A stretch of DNA of 64,000 nt from Bubalus kerabau (taxonomy: Eukaryota; Chordata; Mammalia; Artiodactyla; Bovidae). This document shows positions 54,955 to 64,000 of this stretch, one piece after another. A program made the position numbers and the translations under genes. Below the pieces are notes generated by a model, which ran no database searches, was not told the DNA's origin, and saw only the letters and a program-made list of their open reading frames with translations. How positions within the stretch are numbered: the first letter of the stretch is position 1; every line of letters starts with the position of its first letter. The stretch lies in the NCBI RefSeq assembly GCF_029407905.1, contig NC_073635.1:35455501-35519500 (forward strand), written 5' to 3'.

Positions 54955-55055
54955 TACCCTGCACTCATCACTGACATGCTGTATATTTATTTCAGGTTTT
55001 TTCACTGTCTTTCCCTGACTTGCATAAGAGTTCTACGAGAGTAAAGTCTCCAATA
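54955..55055 (+). mobile_element. L2 LINE 3'-end fragment
   Basis: CACTCATCACTGACATGCTG and TATATTTATTTCAGG match the L2 3' UTR order (CACTTATCACCATCTGACATAC, TATATTTTACTTAT). Confidence 0.5.
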
Positions 55056-56092
55056 GAAGTACATATAATCACTGGAAAAAATTTCTCAATTAAAGATGTA
55101 CTTTGGGTCATCATATGTTTGGAGAATATACCTAAATCCAATGGAATCGAGAAATTGTAGATCTGATGAGAAATGTTTTGGAATCCTCACATTTGACAAG
55201 TACCATCTAAAAGGCCAAGATTTCAATTTTAAAGAGGATCTTTAAGTTCTATTGGAAATATTTTATATTTCAGTATTTTAAATTTCTTGCTGTCTTAATA
55301 CAATTTTAAAAATTCCCAGATGATAGTATTGAATATGTTGCTTATTTAATCCAACCAAAAAATAAGTTTGGAAATGGGAACATAGACACAATTTTTAGTG
55401 ATAAGACCTTTCTGAGAGGTCACCTCTGACATCTGTGACCAGGAAGCCACAGATCCCCAGGGCAGGAGCCTGTTGAGAGCCTCTGATGAATTTTTGAAGC
55501 TTTTCACAATACTCTTTGGAAAACAGGACACCCAGGACACCCAGGCCTCACATCCCAGTTTTTCTTCTTCTCCTGAAAGCAGACTCAAGCAGCTTTCTTT
55601 TGTTTGCATGACTCTTTTGAGAGACTTTTCTTTGATTGACTAAGTTAAAGGTCATGGTATTGTCCTGAACATACTTTCCTTCTAAAAATAGCATTTTGGC
55701 CTTTAAGAGTTCCAATGAATGGCCTCCTCCAGCACAAGCGCCACTGGGCCTGGCCCCTGACCTGTTCTGGCCATGTGCATGGTGTTTCTTTGGGTCTGAA
55801 ATGGGAGCAGGCAACGGAAAGTCCAAATCAGCCATCCTGCTGCCTCCCAGCTCACTCATTTCCAGCGAGTGCCGTAGGAGCTAGTTATTAAGTTGTGAAC
55901 CGAGCCGATGCACCTTTCGCTCCCGGTGGGCACAGCTGAACAGTTCTGGTCACTTACCCAACCAGTGGATCCTCCCTACCTGCAGAAGAAGGTGGCCCAA
56001 CAGCTTTTATATGAAGTCGTAGGTGGACTTGACCTCAGTCAGGCTTCCGTGGAAAGGCAGCCTTCTAAGATTTCCAAAAGTCAGAGCCCCAC
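55056..56092. other. Unique sequence with a 103-codon minus-strand open frame
   Basis: The minus frame 55859-55548 begins MSELGGSRMADLDFPLPAPI and is rich in K and R toward the end (RRRRK). I recognise no family. Another open minus frame (55609-55346) overlaps its end. There is no supporting promoter or splice evidence. Confidence 0.35.
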
Positions 56093-56226
56093 GTGTGTGC
56101 TCAGGCGCTCCATTGTGTCTGACTCTTTGCGACCCCCTGGACTGTAGCCCTCCAGGTTTCTCTGTCCATGGTATTTATTCTCCAGGCAAGAATACTGGAG
56201 CGGGTTGCCATTTCCCTCTTCAGGCA
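56093..56226 (-). mobile_element. Bov-tA SINE, 5'-truncated
   Basis: Only the BovB-like 3' unit is present (GTGTGCTCAGGCGCTCC to CCATTTCCCTCTTCAGG). The tRNA-like head is missing. Confidence 0.88.
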
Positions 56227-56458
56227 AAGAGTCACATCCTGATGGAAATAGCACATGAACAACTCTACACAGGCCCTTCACAGCTGAATATCCTTAAGCC
56301 CAGCTCAGTACTTGTGCTGTGTATTTGTACTTATGATGTTTACTGAGCCAGCAGGAATGTGGGACTGCACAGTAATCCCAGCACCAGGCCCCACAGCTGG
56401 TGGGCACCTTCGAGGTCCTCACAGAGACAGCACCATGGCTCCTGCTCTGATCAAGGGT
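56227..56458. other. Short unique sequence
   Basis: No element recognised between two SINEs. Confidence 0.4.
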
Positions 56459-56466
56459 CCCCTGCA

Positions 56467-56680
56467 ATGGGGCTTCCCAGGTGGTGCAGTGGTAAAGAAT
56501 CCACCCGCTTATGCAGGAGATGCGGGTTTGATCCCTGAGTCAGGAAGATCGTCTGGAGTAGGAAACAGTATTATTGTATTGTAATATTCTTGCCTGGGAA
56601 ATCTCATGGACAGAGGAGCCTGGTGGGCTACTGTCTTGGGGGTCTTAAAGAATCAGACATGACTGAGCAATTGAGCACAG
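56467..56680 (+). mobile_element. Bov-tA SINE with 8-bp target duplication
   Basis: Plus-strand copy with a rearranged middle (AGTATTATTGTATTGTAATA replaces the usual GGCAACCCACTCCAGT part). CCCCTGCA flanks it at 56459-56466 and 56681-56688. Confidence 0.92.
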
Positions 56681-56688
56681 CCCCTGCA

Positions 56689-59221
56689 GACCCCCAAGGC
56701 TGATGCAGGGCAATTCTTCACCTTTCTTCTCTGATAGATGGCCACTGCCTGTTAGATGGAGCGGGACACTAAGCTTCACTATATTGATCCTCCCATCCCA
56801 AACTTCCTAAATATCCATTGTCCTTTTCCCTATATTTCAGTCTTAGCTTGAGTTTTTGATCCAGCTTAGATCCAATCATTATGTTCTAGAAAACCACCAA
56901 AAGATTTTAAGGAAGAAAATAATGTGTTCATATAATGTTCTATGTAGGTCTCTTCTTACAACTTGAAGAGGACAGAGCAGCTGGAAGCAACTGCACTTAT
57001 CGAGTTTGAAGGCTTGAACTTGACAGTAGGAGGAGGAATGGAGAGGAAAGAGATGAACTCAGAGCAAAGAGCCAGTAGAAAAGATTTCTAGAAATAACAT
57101 TTGATAGAGAGGAATGAATTAAAAATGAGGAAAACATGCAGCTTCCAGAATTCCACATTCTATTGGGAACACTTCCACAACAGGTCTTTCAAATCAAGCA
57201 CAATGTGGAAAGTCCTATGTTTTTCCATTTTAAGGGCATGTGTCTTATTTCATTTTAAATTCCATTCAAATTAACCTGAGTTCATTTTTCCACTAATCTC
57301 CTATGCCCAATATTTATCATCTTTTAACCACAGGCCTATCAGATAATCTGATGTACTTCCTCAAAATATTTTTAGGGTCTGAATAAGTCAAGTACCCCAA
57401 TGATAGGTTCACAATTAACTCAGCCTAATTACTATGTATTCTCTGATGAGGGAGCTCAGAGAAAAATACATTTTCTCTTACCTGTAAAATTGTAAAATTG
57501 TCATCGTACAATTTATTTTATTGGTATCCGTTTTGATCTATAAGAAGACTAAACAAGGTACAGCTACTCTGTTACAGGACACATAGAGTAAAGTAGAAAA
57601 GACTTGCTGAACAGTTAAGTAGTTCTCAAAGTCTTCAAGTTGAAAATACCAAAACATTGTCACAAGAAAACAAGTGCAATTGTTAACACTTCCACTTCAG
57701 AAAGGGCAATCGATGAAGTGACTTCTAGCTTGTTTAGATCACTGCTTTTTTTTTTTTTAATAAAAATAGTATGGGTATGGGTAATTTGTTGTTAAATGCT
57801 TTGAAACCATAATTTAGGAAAAATTGATGTTAGAGTTTCCATATTGGGCAATACCAGGGTTAGGAAAATGTCAGCCTGCAACTTGCTCCCTGAGTGGGTA
57901 TGGTTCTGATTACCTCTCAGGAATCAGAAAATACAGAGCACTCTAGGCCAGGAATTCTACAGTGAAAATTCTAAATATCTGATGAAATGTGTCTTGCAGA
58001 TTAAATCCCAGACCCTTTTCAGAGCACTTAATATACTCTCAGGGGTGAAATGTGTTTGTTTTTAGCAAAGCAGATTAGCTTACATCTCGTGATGGGAAAG
58101 TCTCTGTAACACGGCCTGCCCTCAGCTCTCATTTCGAAGTCATTCGTGTGGGTTGTATCTTTTGGCTGTCACTGAAGATCTCAGTTTTCTTCCCCGTCTG
58201 GGTGTTAAATCGTTTTCTGTCTGCTGTCAGGCTGTCTCTTTTGGTTCCCAGGCCCCCTCCTCTTTTTATGAGCTACTTGCTTATTTCCAAGGTCAGGTTG
58301 AATCCATCTTTAGTCTTCTTTCTTCATCCTAGACTTCAAAATCCAGCATTGCTTCATGTGCCTGACTGCCAAGTGTGTCCAGTTTTAACTTAGAAGATAA
58401 ACTGTTGGACTGCAACAATTGAAATCAAATTCTGTTCAAAAGTGCATGACCAACAGGTGAGCCTAGGTCTTTTAGAGCTCACGAAAGGTGGAATAGACGT
58501 TAGGTCAAGAGATGGATTTTGAAAGATAACTATGCCCAGTAGTTATGAAGGACAAGCCAACATGAACCATTGTCCAAACCACCTTTCATGTTCCTTCTAT
58601 GTCTTCAAAAACCTAGAGAAAGCTCCCCCTCCCAAGTCAGCAGACTGCCTCCATCACTGCTTCCAGATGGAGCCCCCCACAAGCCCCAGGCTCCCCAGGC
58701 CCACTTCATTCTTCTTCATGGCAGAAGGTCCTGCAGATGTTTCCTGGGGAGTTGTGGTGCCTGCAAGACTGATTTCTTGGCTTGTTGGGTGGCTAACACT
58801 GTATCTTGAAAATGATGTCATGTGGATTAGAACCCTTATGCTTTTCTCAGAGAAACTCTACACTTGTTTGGGAGAGGATCCATGTCTATATGGAGCAACT
58901 TTGGCAATGGCCTTTGTTTCTGCTTCCAAGTCAAGGAGGGCAACTTCAAATCCTGGAAGACAGGCTTCAACACAACTCAGTTCCGGAAGAGCAGGATCCA
59001 CACAGCAATGCCGTGTGGCTCATCACAGCTGTATCACAGTGATCCCAGCAGGAAGACAATCATTGTCTGCAGATGAAAAGCAAATGGTTTATCAAGACCA
59101 TTTTGAATTGTAGGCCTGATCTCCGGCCAGCGTGCACAGCGTGCACGTGTGGATAAAAAAGACTAACACAGAGATAGCAATTTACTCCATACCAGGTTCC
59201 CTTAAAAATATTAAATACTCT
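56689..59221. other. Unique sequence, 2.5 kb, with an open block near its end
   Basis: No repeat recognised. At 58532-59113 a plus-strand frame is open for 193 codons, and the other plus frames are also mostly open there (79, 78 and 70 codons). This low stop density is compositional, or marks an exon or pseudogene I do not recognise. No domain, signal peptide or family motif is visible. Confidence 0.4.
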
Positions 59222-59400
59222 GTTATTGTTCAATGGCTAAGTTTTGTCTGACTCTTTGTGACCCCATGGACTGCAGCAGGCCAGGCTCCTCTGTCCATGG
59301 GATTTCCCAGGCAAGAATAATGGAGAGGGTCGCCACTTCCATCTCCAGGGGATCTTCTTGACTCAGGGGTCAAACCCACATCTCCTGCATTGCAGGAGGA
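59222..59400 (-). mobile_element. Bov-tA SINE, head lost at a pentamer repeat
   Basis: Minus-strand copy from GTTCAATGGCTAAGTTTTGT to CTCCTGCATTGCAGG. The tRNA-like head expected next is replaced by the (TGCAA)n array. Confidence 0.9.
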
Positions 59401-59423
59401 TGCAATGCAATGCAATGCAATGA
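59401..59423. repeat. (TGCAA)n pentanucleotide array
   Basis: TGCAA is repeated four times plus a partial unit at 59401-59422, directly abutting the SINE word TGCATTGCAGG from which it may have expanded. Confidence 0.9.
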
Positions 59424-59469
59424 AATCTTTAATGCTGATCCATGGAAGATGCTTGTAAAAAAACACTCT

Positions 59470-59665
59470 ACATATGTTAAATAATTTAATTTATTCCTAA
59501 GAACCACCCTATGATATGGGTACACAAATACAGAATTTTATGTGGAGACAGTTGTGAGTCCCATGTTAAAAGTGAGGAATTAACACAGAGAGAGGTATAG
59601 TAACCTACCCCAAATCCAGCACCTGGTAATTATTGGAGTCAGGATTTGAAAGTATCAACCCAAAG
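59470..59665 (+). repeat. MIR SINE
   Basis: TTTATTCCTAAGAACCACCC, TATGATATGGGTAC, GAGGAATTAACACAGAGAGA, AACCTACCCCAAATCCAGCA and GTCAGGATTTGAAAG follow MIR order. Confidence 0.7.
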
Positions 59666-60021
59666 TTAACTACTTTATTACATCCCTTCTATAAGCAAAT
59701 CGGCCCAATCAAAACATTTATATATCATTAATGTAAATTTAAAAAGAAATTACAAGATTGATCCAAACAAAACAATCATCATTTCTACTCCAAGCACTCA
59801 TAGCTTGGGACGGTGGAGTTACTTTAGAGTCTATGATAGACCGACTTGTCTATCAGCACAAGGTCACCAGGGGTACAAGACAGGAATCAGCAAGGCTATT
59901 CCAGGAAACTTTGCTACTGATACAAAAAGCTTCAAGGGCCTGAAATAAGACAATATTACTATTGTAGGAATAATCGTGACATATTTAGGAGATATACCCA
60001 GCATCTGATGTTGTATCTCTG

Positions 60022-60205
60022 ATTCACCACTTACCAAGTATGTACTCAGGCTGCCACTTAACTTCTTGTGCCTCAATATCTTCGCATGCAAAAGGACAAG
60101 AGCAATATCAAATTCTTAGAGCTGCTGTGAAGTTGAACTAAAAACATATGGGCAAAGCACTTAGTGCCAACAGATAGTAGTCACTCTATAACTGAATATT
60201 AACAC
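60022..60205 (-). repeat. MIR SINE
   Basis: CCACTTAACTTCTTGTGCCT near 60053, GCTGTGAAGTTGAACTAAA near 60123 and GCAAAGCACTTAGTGCC near 60153 match the reverse MIR consensus. Confidence 0.7.
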
Positions 60206-60326
60206 TGGGATTATTACAAGGTCGATATGGCCATAAAAGATGAAAATGCACAGAATGCTTCCAATTTTGAACTTAAGTGACTCTAAAACTGTGGCATTGT
60301 TCATTGAAAACAGGAAGAGAGACTGG

Positions 60327-60440
60327 GGCTTCCCTGGCAGTCCAGTGGTTAAGTCTCTGAGCTCCCAGTGCAGGGGGTCTGGGGTTGACCCCCGGTCAGG
60401 GAACTAAGATCCTACATGCCATACAGCATGGCCAAAAAAT
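60327..60440 (+). mobile_element. CHR-1-type SINE
   Basis: GGGGCTTCCCTGGCAGTCCA, then GTGCAGGGGGTCTGGGG, TCAGGGAACTAAGATCC and a CATGGCCAAAAAATAAAA tail give the short CHR-1 layout. No clear target duplication. Confidence 0.88.
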
Positions 60441-61779
60441 AAAACAGAAGAAAAGAAAATAGGAACAGAGACAGAAGAGTCAGTATAAAAAGGAAAGACT
60501 AACCATACAATAGTGAAGATGCCTCGCTGATGGACAAGATCCTAAAAGAAGCAAAAGTGAACGAGGCCATGAATACAAGAGAGGGTCCTAGTCTAGAGTG
60601 GGGAAGAGGTAAATGAGATAAGAGTAGGGATGGTTTTCATGCCCCAGAAGGGGCAGAGAGGAGACGAGGCACAGCTCACATCAGAAGGTCTCCATTTCCC
60701 CAATGAATGGTCTTAAGGGACCACCAGGACATAGCAAAAATGCAGGAGAGGTCCATGAGAAAGCTCCCAGTTGTCTGCCAAACTGAGGTGTGTATGACAG
60801 GTGGATAGACAAGGATCATCGAAGAATAAAGAGCCTGGAGGATGCTGAGCAAGTCCAGGGACCACCAGAATGTGAGGCAGGAGGCCAGGAAGCGGTCACA
60901 AAGAAATTTAGATTTTCTGGCCCAGAATCCTAGAGTGAAGGGGGTTGAAAGTAGGCCAAGGTAAAGGTCAATGGTCCTGGTGGTTTCTAAGGAACTGGAC
61001 ACCGAGGTGCTGGTTGCTTGGGCCGTGTGAATGTCAAAACTGGCCAGTCTGAGGGCTCAAAGTGGGCCATAGAGGATGAGTGTGACCTAAGTAGCAGGTC
61101 TTCAGTAATTGTAGCAGGATGCCAGAACATAGGTGACTGAGTTACAACAAAAAGGAGGGTTAAACATGGGAATGCTGGGTCATGTTAACTTGGGAAGAAA
61201 GCGACTCTTCATGAAGGTGCATGGAGGATTCTTTGGAAATAACATTGAGGAGGTCAGGTGGGACTGATCCTCCCCTAGGCTTCGAGCAGCCAGGGAACTT
61301 TCACTGCAAAGACAGCATGAAAGGGTCAAGTTCAGGGGGGGGCTGGGGTTTCTTTAATGCAGCAGCAAGAGGCAATGACTCCTGAAATCATGAATTCATC
61401 TGAGCATTCAGGTCACTTACAGCTGAACAGATGGACAGAAGCAAAGGACAGGTCAAGGTTAACCTCACCTGTGGGTCAGGTACACCAAAGGAAGCACTGA
61501 GGCCCATTGAGTGATGCACTCAAGCACCCATGACTAATATTAATGATCATTTAAGCTAAATTTTTCAGTTCGTGGCTAACATCTGGTGTTCACAGTCTGG
61601 GGCAACTAGGAAGTCTTGGAACACTGCAGCTAGACTAATGGTCAATAAACTTAGATCTTTGGGCTTGGAGTCTGAACAAGTCGACTAGAGATAATGGACA
61701 TTGATTATAAAATCTTGATGCAAAAGGAACAAAAAATGCATTACTTGGCTTTTTCAAATGGTTTACATGAATACTATTT
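60441..61779. other. Unique sequence
   Basis: No repeat recognised. A minus frame 60676-61002 (108 codons) has leucine/serine-rich sequence without recognisable motif. Confidence 0.4.
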
Positions 61780-62115
61780 CTTTTTCCTCCTAATTTGCCA
61801 TTTAGCAAGGTCTAATGCATAAATAATAAATTAAGCTGTTATTAATTACTGTTTTAATTGGAAAGAATACTTTGGCTTTGAAACTTTTAGAGTGAGAAAT
61901 GTTTAAACACTCATGGCTTTTGATGATGTCTTAAACGTTAAATTTCCAGTCTTGTCTTTTTATTATATCAGCGAAAATTAGCCAACCTGGCACTTTTTTT
62001 CAGGAATGCTTTTTTCACAGCTCAAAAACACTTGCTCGATGTGTGTCAAAAGCTATTTAAATTAGGTAACAATTGAAAGTTCATACCTCAAACTTCACTC
62101 TAGTCCTGTTCAAAT
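61780..62115. promoter_or_regulatory. Candidate conserved non-coding element (homeodomain-type motifs)
   Basis: Repeat-free AT-rich DNA with several TAAT/ATTA cores close together: AATAATAAATTAAGC near 61821 and GTTATTAATTACTGTTTTAA near 61838. AAATTAGCC and AAATTAGGTAAC follow near 61976 and 62060. This composition is common in developmental enhancers, but conservation has not been tested. Confidence 0.3.
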
Positions 62116-63651
62116 CTATTTATCATCACATCCTGTATAATTGAAGAGAAGAGCTCTTCCCCTTGACGGGGATCTTTCCAACAGGGTGGTGTTTATCTCA
62201 TCATCAGTTTTGAGAACAAGGAAATTGTGCCTAGAATGGGGGCTTCAATGAGACACGTTTTTACAGGATGAAAATGCAATACATTGGGGAAAATGAGTAA
62301 GCCAAGAAGAGGCCAGGGAATTCCTAGTTGGCTGCCACAATCAAAAAAGAGGCCTGGTAATGTTCTCTTTGTTTTTAGCATGAAACCCCTGATGGTAGTA
62401 TGTGATGCCTTGGATCTGTAGACATGATCTCAATTTTAAACTATTCTAGAATCCATTCAGCTGATCATAAGCCCACAGGGGTAAATGTGCTTCAAGCTTA
62501 CCTAGTAATAGGAGAATTTATCTTCAAATTATTGTGAGATTGGGAAATTGAGATTTTTCCACTCTATGACCCTGTGTGGTATATAAGTCACAAGGGAAGA
62601 CTCAAATGAATTGTATTTTTTCCTGATGCCTTAAGACTATTATTGTCTTTCTTTATTCTTTAAAAGGTGAGTGTACAGACAGAAATTATCAGCGACATGC
62701 AACATGCACAATGACCCAATAAACTCTCTCGTTTCAATGTTATAATTTAAATAGCGTGAAGTTAATTGGAAAGCAAGATGTGTTTCCCAAACCACACCCT
62801 GTTATCTTCCTTCTTCTGTCTGACAGGAAACCAGATCAATGTCTACAGTAAAGATTTTGCTCTGGAATTTTGAGGGTGGGGCTGGGGAGGCAGAAGATTT
62901 TTTATTTAATTTGAAAGTAGGAACAATTGGAAATTTTTGCATCAAAAAGACTGATCTAAACAATCTCGTCACACGTGAGGGATGCAGATGGCTGCAGAAA
63001 TTGTTGTGTCAAGAGTCTAAGTCATAGTGTAAAATATGGATCGTCCATCCATCAAAAGAGGATCATTTCATGTAAATGAAAGACAGCTTGCTTGCGATCA
63101 TCCATTTTCTCCACTAAACTTGAGTCACATTCCCTGTGGACTGAACACCCACCCCCCGATTTCCTCTCCTCTGGCCTCACCTTTCCTCAGCTCTCCCAGC
63201 CCTGCCTTTCCGAATCCCTCTCTCCTCCTGGCTGGACAAGCATCCAACTTCTCACCTCATGGTTATTTCCGTACCCCTGGGCTCAGCACCATCTAGACTC
63301 TGCTTTCTTACTGAAGGTGCTGCCGCTGTTCTACCCCATGACCAGGTTGCTGGACTGCAGGTCCGAGGACCCTCAACAACCCCAAAGCAAATGAGCCGAG
63401 TCATCTGGACACGACCAGGCCACAATCTCAGACAGACTGCCAGGTTCAGACCCAGGAGGGCTCCCATTTCTCTTCCTCGGTCAATTCCATCATGTTTTCA
63501 TTTCTTGGCACCCTGCCCAGACCTCCAGTCCTCACCTGCTCCCCACACATTTCTAGCACATCTTTGGGAACTGCCTTTGGACACAAACAATCTACACACT
63601 CTTTTGAGAACTTTCTTCACTCCTTGACTTCACTGGCATCCGTCTTCCACT
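62116..63651. other. Unique sequence
   Basis: No repeat recognised. The 63120-63420 part is C-rich, with plus-strand frames of 86-122 codons lacking motifs. Confidence 0.4.
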
Positions 63652-63660
63652 GAGGTCAAG

Positions 63661-63972
63661 TTGTTGTCTTTTGTGGTTGTTCAGTCACTAAGTCATGTCC
63701 AGCTCTGTGACCCTGTGGACTGCAGCACACCAGGCTTCCCATTCTTCACTATCTCCCAGCATTTGCTCAGGCTAATACCCACTGAGACGCTGATGCCATC
63801 CAACCATCTCATCCTCTGTTGTCCCCTTCTCCTCCTGCCTTAAATCTTTCCTAGCATCAGGGTCTTTTCCAATGAGTTGGCCCTTCACATCAGGTGCCAA
63901 AGTATTACAGCTTCAGCTTCAGCATCAGTCCTTCCAGTGAATATTCAGGGTTGATTTCCTTTAGGATAAACA
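63661..63972 (-). mobile_element. 5'-truncated BovB LINE with 9-bp target duplication
   Basis: The last ~310 bp of BovB on the minus strand (GTGACCCTGTGGACTGCAGC to GAATATTCAGGGTTGATTTC). GAGGTCAAG flanks it at 63652-63660 and 63973-63981. Several mismatches suggest an older copy. Confidence 0.93.
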
Positions 63973-64000
63973 GAGGTCAAGACTAGATATTAAAACTTGA

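Noticed and set aside
1..64000. A previously undescribed multi-gene biological system
   Set aside because: No cluster of host or foreign genes was found. Everything with clear protein similarity belongs to BovB or L1 retrotransposons.

Overview
The window looks like ruminant (bovid) nuclear DNA. It carries many copies of the ruminant RTE-type LINE BovB, its dependent SINEs (Bov-tA and Bov-A dimers), cetartiodactyl tRNA-type SINEs (CHR-1 and CHR-2 types), and 3' ends of bovine-type L1. Much older mammal-wide repeats lie beneath these (L2, MIR, L1M-type pieces, a MaLR solo LTR, small hAT-type fossils). Cattle, sheep, goat or a relative all fit. I cannot choose a species by reading, and all family names come from recall of consensus sequences, not from a search.

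I recognise no host protein-coding gene, tRNA, rRNA, snRNA, CRISPR array or bacterial feature. The clearest protein matches are decayed BovB and L1 reverse transcriptase remnants. The window therefore reads as intergenic or deep-intron DNA. A few unique stretches have longer open frames, GC-rich blocks or homeodomain-like AT-rich blocks and are flagged, but none is called a gene.

Layout: 1-3.7 kb mostly unique, with two SINE insertions; 3.7-5.2 kb L2, a hAT-type fossil and MIR; 6.2-9.0 kb an old L1 broken by a SINE, a BovB and a MaLR solo LTR; 9.4-9.75 kb L1 3' end; 11-12 kb two SINEs; 13.9-16.8 kb a run of six same-strand SINEs; 18.4-19.5 kb two head-to-tail BovB copies; 19.6-22.6 kb a palindromic minisatellite, a 23-bp tandem repeat and an L1 3' end with an 18-bp target duplication; 22.8-23.2 kb CHR-2; 26.5-28.9 kb SINEs, BovB and CHR-2; 30.3-33.2 kb MIR, SINE, L1 and SINE; 33.2-36.9 kb the longest stretch with no repeat I recognise; 37 kb BovB; 39.6-46.7 kb a deep nest of L1 3'-UTR and ORF2 fossils, CHR-1, a 2-kb BovB and a 53-bp L1 tail; 47-48 kb a second head-to-tail BovB pair; 50.1-50.6 kb a retroviral-type LTR; 53-60.5 kb scattered SINE, MIR and L2; 60.5-63.6 kb mostly unique; 63.7-64 kb BovB.

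The main value of the window is its record of retrotransposition. Many insertions keep readable target-site duplications (TSDs), so elements can be bounded to the base and ordered in time. The BovB machinery links most of the young elements: BovB encodes the reverse transcriptase, and Bov-tA and Bov-A SINEs share its 3' end and are thought to be mobilised by it in trans. I found no convincing new multi-gene biological system.
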